Source: Dolomedes plantarius
Taxonomy: Eukaryota > Arthropoda > Arachnida > Araneae > Dolomedidae
Length of the DNA: 64,000 nt
NCBI GenBank assembly: GCA_907164885.2
Contig: OU015496.1
Span: forward strand, 163,667,850-163,731,849
Reading direction: 5' to 3'
Shown: piece after piece, positions 12,733 through 24,108 of the stretch
Numbering within the stretch: the first letter of the stretch is position 1
How the letters are laid out: every line of letters begins with the position of its first letter
Notes under the pieces: generated by a model
Databases searched by the model: none
The model's input: the letters and a program-made list of their open reading frames with translations, nothing else
Told to the model about the DNA's origin: nothing
Position numbers and translations under genes: made by a program

Positions 12733-12879
12733 TCAACAAAACATATATAGTCACATCATTAATGACGTGACCAGTGGGGGAATTTTATATATTAATTTTA
12801 GATCATAGCTGCAACGGTAGATTTGCATATTTAGTTGGCATATATTTTTTAAGTTTTGCATAAATTTTACTCATGCACA

Positions 12880-13120
12880 AAAGACAGGAAGGGCTTGTGG
12901 TGGCCCAGTGGTACAGCGCGCTGGTTTTCGGTGCTGAGGGTGCTCGGATCGAATCCTGGCGTCGCGCCACCAAAAATGCCTCCGTTCGTGTCGTCCCTTC
13001 ATAGGGGGTATTGCTGCTCGCCTATATGGTGCCCCCACAATAAAATGGGCGGTAAAATTGAGGTGTAGTATAGGCGAATGTTTGACGACAAGTGCCTCCG
13101 CATTGGGGGGAAAAAAGTGG
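12880..13120 (+). repeat. tRNA-derived SINE
   Basis: The head at 12896-12972 reads like a tRNA: A-box-like TGGCCCAGTGGTACAGC and B-box GGATCGAATCC at the usual spacing, followed by an unrelated GC-rich body (to about 13115) ending in a run of G and A. It is not a functional tRNA because acceptor-stem pairing and CCA context are lacking. Confidence 0.7.
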
Positions 13121-15010
13121 AAATATTTTATCTTCAATGGACCAGATGAAAGCTTTGATATGAAAAAATTGCTAAAATTACACATGTAGGGTTTAAAAAT
13201 AATATATAATTTAAAACCATATAAATTATTGAAAATAATGCTCAGTTTAAACGGATTAAAAATCTTGCTATACATTATTTTTTTAATAGAAATAAAAGAG
13301 AATTATATGCTAGTCGTCGAATTGCAGTAAGAACAATTTACGAAGTGGAGGGAGTCAATATTAGGAAAAAAGATGATTAACACTGCGTTAAAGCTTCGAA
13401 CAGTATGGAAAATATTACTTACGTGACAGGAACTACAAAAGCTAGTTTCAGTTTGTACATAAAATGTTTGTAAGGTTTATATTGCCTCTTAGATGATAAC
13501 TGCTTCTTCATAAATTTACTTCGCAATTCATACTAGTTTTTCATTTTAACGGAATAGCATTTTGCAAAATTTATAATGTTTAATCTCGATCAATAAATAT
13601 TCATAAAATGATTCCAATATTTCTTTTGATTATTTCTTTTGCATTGCATCTTTCTCCCACATAAAGAAGAAGAGTTCGACATGCTGTCAAGTACGACTGC
13701 TTCTGGGAAATTTTGATTGCTGTATAGGAATGATATTTGAACCTGCTTTCTCTCTTTGTCACTTTTTTTCTTTCATAGTATCATCCATTTTCTATAAATG
13801 TTTACCTAAATCTTAAATTGCTAATGTTACTATATTTTACATTTTGCGAGTGCACTGGTAACATTTAATACACCGACTGCTGCTATTCAGTGTCAGATAA
13901 CAGAGTGATTTCAAACCGAGAAATTACAGCTGCAAACAGAGCTGTAGACAGCTGCCACAGCTGTCATTTAGGAATCGGAATTAATTATTTCTCGCAGTTA
14001 TGAGAATTAGGTAACTTCTTGGTATTCAAGACTGAATGATTTTGATGAAAGTATTTAGCAAAAGAAGTATTCGCATTAGAAAGTATTCGCAATCGTTTTG
14101 ATTGCTGGACTTTCAAAGATATTCGAAAACCTTCCTTCCTTTCATATTATACTTGATTTGAAGAAAAGTATAAAAGCATTTGTTTTATACAAAATTTTAT
14201 CAACTATAGTAATATGTATTAATTGCATTTACCACAATCATTTAGAAATGGGTGATTCAGAGCTCTGGTTTTACAATTCCCTTTGCAATAACTATTTTGT
14301 CGAGAAAATAAAAAATTTATTTAAAGAAATTATTCTAATAGCTTTATATTCTCATTTTTGACAAAAATTGTAATAAATACTTTTATTTCAAGTTTTAAAC
14401 ATCTAGTAAGACTAGTTCTTCAATTTTTTCATGAAAATAGCTTTGGAATGCACAAAAGGATTCCTCTATCAATGGAGACATTCCAGTAATGACATTTGTA
14501 ATGAATTCATCCCTTCTAATGGCGGTATGAACTTAGTCATCAATACGCTATGAAATATTATTAAAAAAATGCTAATAATTTGGTAACACATGGCATGGTT
14601 TCAACAATTTTTTTTTATTCTGCCTTATACCCATAAGTAGCACTTTATTCTGAAAAATAAAGCACTCATTATTTTTAATTACAGACAAACTCACCCGGAG
14701 TTTCAATATTACACATAAGGTACCTAAAATCATAAACATATACATACACATGTACATAATGCTAAATAAAGTTTCAAATCGCTTTCATATAAGGCATTTA
14801 TAACTTGTAAGGAATATTTTGTCCTGTTACACGTTCCACGAGGCATGAAAAATTTTCTAAAGTGAACTTTGAACGTCCTCTATAAAGTTCTATTAAATTT
14901 CACAATGCATGACTTCGCTGAACATGGGAACTGACTTGATATTTGTGAGTAGAGTATTTCCTCGATTAAATTTTTCGTTGCGCAATTTTCAGATCCACTG
15001 CCGAAGATAG
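13121..15010. other. Non-coding DNA, no assignable feature
   Basis: AT-rich. The short open frames at 14098-14361 and 14572-14757 have compositional bias only and no family motif. Confidence 0.45.
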
Positions 15011-16282
15011 TTAAGGGGATAGTGGACTTTCAAATCACCAAAAATCGAACAAAAATTAGATTTTTTTGGGGGGTGTATCAATATTTTAAAAATACGTAAA
15101 TATTGGAACAAAATGCATTTAAAATATGTGGTGAAAAGCACAAAGAAAATTTGGTGGCTTTAGAAAAATAAGTATTAAAGGTAGGTGAAAAAACATCCTT
15201 TAAATGGCTTTTTCTCAAATGAGTAATTTCCAGATTTGAAAGTCTTAATCTGAAGTTCTCCTTGCGTCCTAATTTTTGACGAAATTTTATAAAATTTATA
15301 ATAAAGACTCCTCTAATACATTAAAATAAAGTTATGTATCCATTTTAGGTTTCGACATCATTCTGATTATCAATGTTTAACTTAAGTGTAGAAAAGTACA
15401 AAATTTTCCCGAAAATTCGGAGTACAAGCATAAAAATATTTTATAAAAATTAACTATTTAACGAAAGAACAAAATGATACATAACTCTGTTCAAAATATA
15501 TTTATTAGCAATATAAATGCAAAATTAAGGGGGGATGTTAAAAATTGGATCGCAAGGATCATTTTAAAAAAAAGGAAAAATTTAATTTCAATTTTTATAA
15601 TATAAATTTTCTTAAATATTTATAAAATTTTATAAGGTATTTGCTATAGTTATCTATATATATAAAACAGTTCCGTAACTGACTGACTGACATACAAAGC
15701 ACAGACCAAACCGCTGGACCTAAAGGGCTAAAATTTTGCATGGCGATTCTTCTTATAGTGTAGGGGTGCACTAAGAAAGATTTTTGAAAAATTCTTCTTA
15801 GATTTTTTAAAATTAAGTTTTTAAGCTGTTTTAGTAGCTGTTTTTAAGTTTGAATTTCAAATAATAATTTGAGGGTTATAAAATTTATATCACGAGAAAG
15901 ATCATAAAAATTCCTTTAAAATGAAATGAGATCTTTTTCGAATCTTTACCTCCATTTTCTGATTTTTGGTGAATTTTTAAAGATTAATTTTTAGAATTTA
16001 ATTTATTAAATGCTGATGACGTGATTTCTTTTTCTGGTACTTTAAATAAATTTATCGTCAAGTGCATAACAACTAAATTGACAAAAAATATTTTTTTTTC
16101 CTTGCTAATGCGGCAGACGATTGGAAATTATCCAAATAAATATTAAAATACAATAAAAGATATTATGTTCCTCAAACTGTATTATATTAACTGTACTATA
16201 TTCTTTATTATGTCCTATTACATTTAATTTGAATACTTTCTTCTACATTATTTTGTCTATAAAAATATCCCTTGCGATTTTT

Positions 16283-16289
<7 letters not shown>

Positions 16290-16369
<80 letters not shown>
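16290..16369. repeat. (TA)n microsatellite
   Basis: About 80 bp of TA alternation, an internal part of the dispersed repeat next to the LTR insertion. Confidence 0.95.
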
Positions 16370-16372
<3 letters not shown>

Positions 16373-16412
16373 CATCAATTGTATACATTGATCGTCTAAT
16401 TTATTATATATA

Positions 16413-16761
16413 TGTAATGAAATAAGATCAGATTACAGAACTTTTATAAAAAGAAATTTATTTCCGAGTGGCTAAACAGACATCTGATCTAATTGAAAGC
16501 CAACACCCGAGTGATTCCCGGGGTTTGAGTATAGAGGTATCTGCGGTTGAAGAATTTGCTGACCAAAGATGTTTTTTGCAAGCTGCATCAGTTGTGCAGG
16601 ACGATTGCCTTATTTGGGCATAGACAGTGTGGCTTGCCCAGGGATTGCTGACGCTATGAAAAATATTCCTGGGTTCTTGAAAACAGAATTTGGTAATGCC
16701 ATCTTAAACATGGGAAGGGAAGAGAATTTACAGGGGATCAACTTAAATTTTATATCTTTCA
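16413..16761 (-). repeat. 3' LTR
   Basis: 349 bp, TGTAATGA to ATCTTTCA on the + strand. The only difference I see from the 5' LTR is C at 16699 against T at 22309, so insertion is recent. Confidence 0.93.
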
Positions 16762-17829
16762 TATCCCCCCATTTTAAAAACGTTGTCTACCCGGGTGGAG
16801 GCTCTCATACATAACATAAAAAAATAAACTACAAAATATTACAATTATACAGAATATAACAGAAGATTACAAAAATATCTGGCAAAGTGCACAATGGTTC
16901 CTCCAGATAGCAGGTCCATGCGGTTTCCCTACTATCCTTCATCTTATTTGCTTCGTATGCACTTTACCATAATTACAGTATAAGCTCAAAATTAAGACTT
17001 GTATTCGAAATATAACACGATAACATAAATTCTAGGGCTACATGACATATTATCCTGATATATTTGATATGAATAAAACACAATATAAACATTTACACTA
17101 CCTGGAAACTACCTCTTAACATTGTCCACATATTGTATTATTAGTTCTCACATTATATTATATTAATGACATTGTTTATATCACAATCAAAATTTACTCT
17201 ATTATATTATTTAACTTCCTTGGGTACTCTTATATTCATTACAATTCTCTATTCGTGCAAAATTACAATACTGTAAATTTTTACATTCATTTCGTATCAA
17301 TATCTCTTCTTTTTCTTCAAAGTACTGTTACATTAATAAAACAACTTCATTACATCAAAATTCGTTTCAATAGCAATACACATTTTATACCTTAAACATA
17401 CCTTACTTCTAACAAACAAATCACATTTCTCTCAAACAACCGTGTATCCTCACGTTTGCTGAGGAATGCTTACTATGAAGTTGGAAAGGAGGTTAAAACA
17501 AATTCCTCCCGCCACTTCAAAAGAAAATTTTTGTGGATGAACAAATGTAGATAAATGGATTCAGTTTCTCAACTGTAGTTGCTCTCAAAAAAAAAACCCC
17601 AAAAACCAAAAATAAAATTTTTCCGAATGAAAAAAAAAGTTTCGAGTTGTGTGGCCATCACAACCCGACAATTTTATTAAAAAAATTAGAAAAATAAAAA
17701 CAAAACAAGAACAACTCAACTGAGGAAAAGAATGCATCATGACATTAAATTAAATATTATAAAATTCAAAATTCACCTTGATAATTACAAAATTCAAAAT
17801 AAACTTCACATGATCAGTCTATACCATTT
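16762..17829 (-). other. Retrotransposon 3' untranslated region
   Basis: About 1.07 kb without a coding frame between the pol stop and the 3' LTR, ending in the G-rich polypurine tract next to the LTR. Confidence 0.75.
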
Positions 17830-20800
17830 TTAGTTGTCCTTAAAAAGTAGTTGTAGATTCGGAGACTCACAATATTGGCAGTCCATTGATGGGAGTCCAT
17901 CAGTATCCTCTGGTTTCTGTTCGCTTGGGTTTTTAATATCATTTAACTGAAAATTCTCTCTAGGACGGAAAAATCGAAGGCGAGTAGAATGTACAATCTC
18001 AGTGGGAGTTTTATAAAGAGCAATGGGTTTATCAATTTCAAAAAGAACATCTGAACATTTGTTTAGAATAGTATAAGGGCCTGAATACGGTGGGGCAAGT
18101 TTTCGGGTATTTGGATATTGAAATTCTCCATATAAAACTAAATCTCCGACTTTAAATATAACTTGTTGAAATCTTCTGTCATATCTTATTTTATTCGACT
18201 GATAATATTGTCTAGTTCTTTCTTGTGCAATTTTTCTAGCTTCTTCTATAGGAGGGTATATCTCATTATCTTGGAAAGAAATTTTATAAGGCAATTCGCC
18301 ATACATTAAATAAATTGGGGGAAATCCAGTTACCGAATGAGGGGTATTATTATATTCTTGGGTGACAGAGTCTAAGATTTTTGTCCATGGCACATTACTA
18401 GGGCTATTACTAACTTTACATTTTAATCTAGTTACTATGGTTTGGTTAACTCTCTCGACCTTTCCGTTCGTCTGCGGTCTATGAGCAGATGTCAAGAGCT
18501 GTGTAACATTATTATGTCTGAGAAAATGTTTAAACTTTGATGAGGTAAAGGCGGAATTCCTATCACTTAAAATTTTCTCGGGTACATGATTTTGAAAAAT
18601 AGAATTCAAACAATTTATATAGGTTTCCGTGGTGGCACTTTTAGAGGGAAATGTCCAGATGTACCTAGTGGCATGATCAACTACAATGTGTAAATATTTC
18701 TTAGTAGAATTATAATAACTTAAACCACCTACAGTATCAATTGATAATAGTTCAAAAGGTTTTTCACACAGAGGAAGAGATTGCATAAAACCATATTTTT
18801 TCTGATGAGACTTCTTGTTTACTTGACAAGTTTCACAATGTTTAACATAATTTCCAACATCATTAATTATCTTAGTCCAATAATATTGAGGTGAAATAAT
18901 TCTTAACATTGAAGCTATTCCTGGATGACCAAATTTTTCATGTACTTTCTCTATTAATTTAATTCTTAACGCTTTTGGTACTACAATTTTGATTAAACCT
19001 TGTCTTTTTACTACTACAATATTATCCTTATTAAAACATCTGGGTGCTGTTATATTTTCTAACATTTGAAAATGGATGATTTCCTTTATATCTAACAAGG
19101 GTTCTGGCGGGGTTGTAGTTATATTAAAAGCAATTGGGTTTCTTGTTAACATGTCAGCTTCAACATTAGTTGTACCTTTCTTATATTTTATGTCAAAATC
19201 ATACATAGAAATTTTTAGAGACCATCTGAAAAGTCTACCTGTAGGATTTTTAAAAGTTTTAAGCCAAACTAAGCTGTGATGATCTGTATGTACAGTAAAA
19301 TGTGACCCATGAAGGTAGCAATGGAATTTATCAAGACTATCAATTATGGACAAACATTCTAATTCCGTTATCGTATAATTAATTTCATATGGTCTAAGTC
19401 GTCGGGAGTGATATGCAATTGGATGTTGAGTTCCATCAGGATGTTCTTGTTTTACTATGGAGGCTATGGCTTCTTTTGACGCATCAACATAGACATGGCA
19501 AGGATAATTTGAATTATAAAGGGCCAAAATGGGTTTTGAGATTAAACTATCTTTAAGTTTTTGAAAAGCTTGTTGACATTCAGGCGTCCATGCCCATTTC
19601 TGGTCTTTCTTTAAAAGGTTATTTAAGGGAATTCTAATTTTAGCGTAATCAGGAATAAATTTATGATATACGTTAATGGTGCCTAGAAATCTTTGTAAAT
19701 CTTTAACGTTCCTTGGGGCCAATAATTTTTTTATTGTTTCTACATTAGTATTATTTGGGCTGTATGATCCATGCTTAACTTCATAGCCAAGAAAATCAAT
19801 AGTATCTTTAGCAAAATGACATTTCGATTTTTTAAGTTTAATATTTTCCTTTTCACAAATTTCAAAAATGGTCTTTAAGTGCTGAATATGTTGTTCTAAT
19901 GTCTCTGAGAAAATAATTATATCGTCAAAATAATTTAGAGCAAAGTTAACTTGATATTTATGAAGTATACGCCTAATTGTTCTTTGGAATATTGCGGGAG
20001 CATTCTTAAATCCAAACGGCAGTCTGGTAAATTGGTACAAGCCATAGTTAGAAGTGAAAGCAAGCTTTTCAGCTTCCTCATCCTCTAATTTCAGGTGCCA
20101 ATACCCACTACATAGATCTAACGTAGAAAATACCTTAGCATTGGTCAATTTGTCTAGAACACTGTCTATTCTGGGAATGGGTTCACAATCGGTTTTTGTA
20201 ATTTGGTTAATTTTCCTATAGTCAATACATAGTCGAGTCCTAGCATTATCTTCTTTCTTAAATGCGAGAGTAATAGGTGAACTATATTGGCTATAACTAG
20301 GTTTAATAATTTTAGCTTTTAACAAGGCATCTAATTGTTTCTTTATCTCTGCGTCATCTCTAGGCGACGTTCTGTATGGTCTTTGACTTATAGGAAGTTC
20401 TGAGGTTAAGACTACTTTTGGCGATTCTAATTTAATTTCTCCCACATCAAACTTATTCTTAGCAAAAACATGATCAAATTTTTGAATTAATTTGTCAATA
20501 TCACACTTATCATTATTACAAGAAATCACATTACATAAATCATTATTATTACTTAAAAATGCAGATACTTTTTCATTATTTCCATGACCACTTCTCTTAT
20601 TAGGATTATTATTATGACAGCTGGTACAATTAAAATGCTTAAGTAATTTATTATCCTGAAAAATTTCTCTAGTTTTAAAATTAATAGTGACATTAAAGAG
20701 TCCAATAGCATGACCAGATAATATAACATATGGTAATTGTACAGTAGGTAAGTAATAAAATTTTAATGTTTCAATTTTTTCACCCAATTTTAACGGAAGC

Positions 20801-20979
20801 ATTATATACTGACTTACCTGGACGTTTCGTCCCACAGCTGTAATGTTAATGTTGCAATTTTTGAAATTTAGTTGGTGATTTTTATTTAATGTGGATCCCG
20901 GTAAAATATTTAGAGTTGAGCCTGAATCGAATAAAATCTGGACTTTCTGTCCACACAACAGGCTCTCTACTACTGGCAC
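17830..20979 (-). CDS. pol: Retrotransposon Pol polyprotein (protease, RT, RNase H, integrase)
   Basis: A 1049-codon open frame. Domains in order: aspartic protease with DSG at residues 18-20; reverse transcriptase about 200-400 with TLDLCSGY (Asp 288) and the YFDD box at 350-353; RNase H about 490-610 with Asp 499, Glu 541, Asp 566 and Asp 609; integrase with His 680, His 685, Cys 715, Cys 718, then Asp 748, Asp 806 and Glu 842; and a GPY/F-type module near 967-969. All catalytic residues are present. The frame starts directly after a TGA (20980-20982), and its first codon is GTG, so it has no plausible own start; it is in the same frame as gag, and expression would need read-through. Confidence 0.95.
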   Translation of the reverse strand: MPVVESLLCGQKVQILFDSGSTLNILPGSTLNKNHQLNFKNCNINITAVGRNVQVSQYIMLPLKLGEKIETLKFYYLPTVQLPYVILSGHAIGLFNVTINFKTREIFQDNKLLKHFNCTSCHNNNPNKRSGHGNNEKVSAFLSNNNDLCNVISCNNDKCDIDKLIQKFDHVFAKNKFDVGEIKLESPKVVLTSELPISQRPYRTSPRDDAEIKKQLDALLKAKIIKPSYSQYSSPITLAFKKEDNARTRLCIDYRKINQITKTDCEPIPRIDSVLDKLTNAKVFSTLDLCSGYWHLKLEDEEAEKLAFTSNYGLYQFTRLPFGFKNAPAIFQRTIRRILHKYQVNFALNYFDDIIIFSETLEQHIQHLKTIFEICEKENIKLKKSKCHFAKDTIDFLGYEVKHGSYSPNNTNVETIKKLLAPRNVKDLQRFLGTINVYHKFIPDYAKIRIPLNNLLKKDQKWAWTPECQQAFQKLKDSLISKPILALYNSNYPCHVYVDASKEAIASIVKQEHPDGTQHPIAYHSRRLRPYEINYTITELECLSIIDSLDKFHCYLHGSHFTVHTDHHSLVWLKTFKNPTGRLFRWSLKISMYDFDIKYKKGTTNVEADMLTRNPIAFNITTTPPEPLLDIKEIIHFQMLENITAPRCFNKDNIVVVKRQGLIKIVVPKALRIKLIEKVHEKFGHPGIASMLRIISPQYYWTKIINDVGNYVKHCETCQVNKKSHQKKYGFMQSLPLCEKPFELLSIDTVGGLSYYNSTKKYLHIVVDHATRYIWTFPSKSATTETYINCLNSIFQNHVPEKILSDRNSAFTSSKFKHFLRHNNVTQLLTSAHRPQTNGKVERVNQTIVTRLKCKVSNSPSNVPWTKILDSVTQEYNNTPHSVTGFPPIYLMYGELPYKISFQDNEIYPPIEEARKIAQERTRQYYQSNKIRYDRRFQQVIFKVGDLVLYGEFQYPNTRKLAPPYSGPYTILNKCSDVLFEIDKPIALYKTPTEIVHSTRLRFFRPRENFQLNDIKNPSEQKPEDTDGLPSMDCQYCESPNLQLLFKDN

Positions 20980-21123
20980 TCAGTCACTGTCGTTGGTTCT
21001 CACATTAAAGTTTTTATTATGATTCTGCATTGTCATTCTTGGCTGAAAGGAAGGTGCACTGGTGTTGAACCCTGGTCTGGGACGTTGCTGGAACCGGGGC
21101 GGATAAAAATTATTCCTCGGTCT
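20980..21123 (-). other. Inter-stop segment joining gag and pol in one frame
   Basis: Forty-seven sense codons plus TGA, in the same frame as gag and pol and open between the gag TAG (21124-21126) and the TGA (20980-20982). The translation is Arg/Pro/Asn/Phe-rich and repeats the RFQQ-P motif found at the gag end, so it is evidently the tail of a formerly continuous Gag or Gag-Pol protein. Confidence 0.85.
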
Positions 21124-21807
21124 CTACTCCTGGTGTTGAAGATCAAAATTTGGCCGAAACTGTCGGTAATTTCCTGGGTGTTGTTGGAAGCGTGGACTCC
21201 AGGCTGGAGGTCTATGGAAAACTGGTAGCTTGGGGTTATAAAAAGTCCTTTCCTCTGAATTTTGCTTATCCAATAGTTTTAACATGTTTTTTAGTTCATC
21301 ACAATTTTTTGTCGAACGAAGTTGGAGATCTACTTCTGGGCGTGCGTTTATTCCTTTTATGATGTAAAATTTTTGCTCTTCCGAGGTCATCGCTGCTTTC
21401 GAAGCTATTTGCTGGATAGTGTAGTAATACGCTTCGTAAGTTTCTTCCCTTCCTTTTTTCCGTCTTAACAATTGCTGATGTATTTCGGCCTTACTTATCT
21501 CCGTCTTAAATTCTTTAAGTAGTTCTGTTTTTAATTCTTCGAAGTTTTTAAACAGGGGTTTGGATTGAAGAAATAGTTTCACATTTCCGGTACACAGCTT
21601 GCGAAAGAATATAATTTTTTGTATAGGATTTAATGTTAACAGTTCAGAAACCTGCTCATATTCTGCGATGTAATTTTCGATTGGCACTTCATTTGAATAG
21701 GGCTTAATAAACACATTTACATCGGAAAAGCGGACGTGAGATGGCTCGTTATTTTCACCGGTTAAGTCCACGGTTTGATTCAAAATCGGATTTTCACCTT
21801 TCTTCAT
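21124..21807 (-). CDS. gag: Retrotransposon Gag, C-terminally cut by TAG
   Basis: A 227-residue frame starting at ATG 21807. The central part (about 40-175) has the Leu- and Lys-rich helical pattern of Ty3-type capsid (FEELKTELLKEF, YEAYYYTIQQIA). The tail (195-227) is rich in Arg, Pro, Gln and Phe and lacks any CCHC zinc knuckle. The frame continues for 47 codons beyond the TAG into the segment above. A 215-bp leader separates the ATG from the 5' LTR. It packages RNA in intact relatives; here function is uncertain. Confidence 0.85.
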   Translation of the reverse strand: MKKGENPILNQTVDLTGENNEPSHVRFSDVNVFIKPYSNEVPIENYIAEYEQVSELLTLNPIQKIIFFRKLCTGNVKLFLQSKPLFKNFEELKTELLKEFKTEISKAEIHQQLLRRKKGREETYEAYYYTIQQIASKAAMTSEEQKFYIIKGINARPEVDLQLRSTKNCDELKNMLKLLDKQNSEERTFYNPKLPVFHRPPAWSPRFQQHPGNYRQFRPNFDLQHQE

Positions 21808-22022
21808 TGCTACTTCAAAACTAGGTCACCGAACAGCGTAAATCCACCAAGGTCAGTAATACAGTAATCCACTTCTGCTCGCTGCTATTTTCGACGCACG
21901 AAAGGGCGAATGAAGTTTTACGACGGGTGCTGGTAAAATTAATTAAAACTCCGTTTACATATTGAAATTAAAATTTTAAAACTGGTATCCTCACTGCAGA
22001 ACATCCTACCGGCTATAAATTC

Positions 22023-22366
22023 TGTAATGAAATAAGATCAGATTACAGAACTTTTATAAAAAGAAATTTATTTCCGAGTGGCTAAACAGACATCTGATCT
22101 AATTGAAAGCCAACACCCGAGTGATTCCCGGGGTTTGAGTATAGAGGTATCTGCGGTTGAAGAATTTGCTGACCAAAGATGTTTTTTGCAAGCTGCATCA
22201 GTTGTGCAGGACGATTGCCTTATTTGGGCATAGACAGTGTGGCTTGCCCAGGGATTGCTGACGCTATGAAAAATATTCCTGGGTTCTTGAAAACAGAATT
22301 TGGTAATGTCATCTTAAACATGGGAAGGGAAGAGAATTTACAGGGGATCAACTTAAATTTTATATC

Positions 22367-22371
<5 letters not shown>
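22023..22371 (-). repeat. 5' LTR
   Basis: 349 bp, identical to the 3' LTR except for one base seen. It should contain the element's promoter and polyadenylation signals, none of which I can place with confidence. Confidence 0.93.
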
Positions 22372-22403
<32 letters not shown>

Positions 22404-22556
22404 CATTAATTGCATATATTGAACATTGTATTTAATGTTAATGTACTCCGTAGCGAAGTGCGGGTTTTCAGCTAGTACTTTAATAAATATGTATTCAAAA
22501 TTTCATATATCTGAAGTAAAAATTTCAAAAATCACTGTTTAATGTCCCCTATCCCG

Positions 22557-23279
22557 TTAACTGTGGGAACGCAAAGGAAGGAGAACTTCACTTCATAGTA
22601 AGCCAGTTTCTGTTTTATTCATTAATTTTTTTTTTTCTTACTGAGGTTGGTTTGATTTAAGTAATGCTTTATTTTGACTACTGCACAGCAATATAAAGGA
22701 TATATATCTAACTCCAGAGTCAACTTTTATAGATATCCGGAGAGGATGCAGTTTTTCCCAAGAATCTTACAGAGCAAATTCCTGAGTTAGTGATAAATTG
22801 AGACCCTCGATTTCGTGATCATAGCGATTTACGAGTGGCTTCTGATAAGGTTTAAATTAACTGTTTGATTCTGTTGCTGAGTATATTTTTATTTTCTAAA
22901 ATATAAAGGTTGTGTGAAAAAGTATAATTTTGTTTATTTCAAATAACTTCTCTCTGCACTTGTACAGCGCATCCGCCTTCTTTCTAAGGTAAGTTCCTTA
23001 TTTCAGGGAAAATGGCTTATATTTGCAATGAAATTCCGCCATCTTTCGTCTAAACCATCCCAATCCGCCATCTTTCGTCTTAATAATAAATATAAATTTA
23101 AATGTCTTAATTGGTAACCCTAAGACCTCTTAAAATAAACCAGTTTTATGTTGTCTGTGATTCGTTCAGGCTGATCACGTTCCCCTTTTTTAATGCACTG
23201 AATTACTGCTAAAAGAAAAGCATCTTGTTAACGTAATGTAGACAAATTCGTTACCAAAATAATTGCTTGATATTATTGG
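22557..23279. other. Non-coding DNA, no assignable feature
   Basis: A short direct repeat of CCGCCATCTTTCGTCT occurs at about 23036 and 23071. Nothing else is recognised. Confidence 0.45.
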
Positions 23280-24090
23280 AGTCTATGGGTGAAAAACATA
23301 CAGCTTATAACAGAGGATCTGCCAAAATATTTCATTCTTAACATAAAAAGGGGTCATTCATATCGTAAAAAGTTTCAGAATCACTCTGCTTATTTAATTT
23401 TCGCATTAAATGACATAGTTTAGTTTGTCAGATCTGTGTAAAGAAGGATTATCTAAATTCCTCTCTTTACTGATGGTTAGTTAGTTAGTGGGTTTGGGTA
23501 GAGCTACAGTCCTTTACATCACGAGAAAGAAAATAAAACAGGGTTTGCATTTTTAAGCCGATTCGGAAATGTTACAAGTCTACTGACTAAAATACTAACA
23601 TCCTGTAATAGAAAGCTCGCAAAAATATTTCATTCATATTATACTGTGAGGTCATTCACATGATAAAGTTTCAGAATCACTACATACTAAACCGGTTCTT
23701 TTATTTTCTTCCCTTTTATTTATTATTTTTTTTGGCATTAAATGAAACAGTCTGGCATGGGAAAGCTGAGTAAATGTGGGTTATCTAAATTCATTTCATA
23801 AGTGGTTAATTAATTGGTTCGTTGGAAATACTGTCGTCCTTTGCTGCGCGATAGAGAAAAATAAACAAAAAGACCTGCAGCTGATTCCGAAAAGTCTCGC
23901 GCCTTGTAGCAAAATAAAGATAGTTTTCTTTTAAGTTGCTTTGACATACATAAATTTTAAGACCTAAAAAAAGTTGCAGCTTATAAATCGAGGGTTCGCT
24001 ATAATATTTTATCCGCGAAAAGGGGTCTAGCGACAGTCCAGTTTTAAGCCAATTCCGAAAAGTCTGAGTCAGCCAGCGAATATTTAACAT
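23280..24090. repeat. Degenerate tandem repeat, about 300-350 bp units
   Basis: Two to three poorly conserved units sharing AAAATATTTCATTC, AAGTTTCAGAATCACT, GCATTAAATGA, TTATCTAAATTC, a TTAGTTAGTT/TTAATTAATT block and AAGCCGATTC / AGCTGATTCCGAAAAGTC. Old and heavily mutated. Confidence 0.45.
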
Positions 24091-24108
24091 ACAAATTTTG
24101 TAAACTGG

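Larger units (their letters stand above)
16413..22371 (-). mobile_element. Ty3-type LTR retrotransposon, full length, about 5.96 kb
   Basis: Two 349-bp direct repeats at 16413-16761 and 22023-22371 bound gag and pol on the - strand. LTRs start TG and end CA, and a 4-bp TATA lies on both sides, although the TA-rich site makes the duplication ambiguous. The polypurine tract ATGGGGGGATA abuts the 3' LTR (16762-16775). Immediately after the 5' LTR I do not see a conventional TGG primer-binding start. Domain order protease-RT-RNase H-integrase defines the Ty3 (Metaviridae) type. There is no env-like frame in the 1.07 kb between pol and the 3' LTR. Confidence 0.93.
15650..22477 (-). repeat. Dispersed repeat, copy a (reverse orientation, split by LTR element)
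   Basis: Matches the repeats at 37891-38665 and 45235-46065 in reverse complement: the 5' end ACTAGCTGAAAACCCG with GCTACGGAGTACATT is at 22435-22477 and the 3' end with GTCAGTCAGT and AACTG near 15665-15700. An internal TA microsatellite (16290-16412 / 22372-22400) was the insertion site of the LTR retrotransposon. Without that insertion it is roughly 860 bp. No coding potential. Confidence 0.75.
15015..22556. mobile_element. TTAA-flanked DNA element (piggyBac-like MITE), outer shell of a three-level nest
   Basis: Left end GGGGATAGTGGACTTT follows TTAA at 15011-15014. Right end GTCCCCTATCCCG precedes TTAA at 22557-22560. The ends are imperfect inverted repeats and TTAA is the target duplicated by piggyBac-type elements. 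Remove the inserted repeat (about 15650-22477) and only about 710 bp of non-coding element remain, so this is a non-autonomous copy. A related element lies at 39317-40603. Confidence 0.6.

Noticed and set aside
12896..12972. Possible tRNA gene
   Set aside because: A and B boxes are present but the stems do not pair and a SINE body follows; the heads at 24715-24785, 38950-39022 and 39509-39581 were rejected as tRNAs for the same reason.
12871..13275. 134-residue frame on the - strand
   Set aside because: It runs through the SINE at 12880-13120 in antisense and has no protein-like motif.
16569..16814. 81-residue frame starting inside an LTR
   Set aside because: The same frame occurs in the other LTR (22179-22409), on the antisense strand of the retrotransposon; it is LTR sequence, not a gene.
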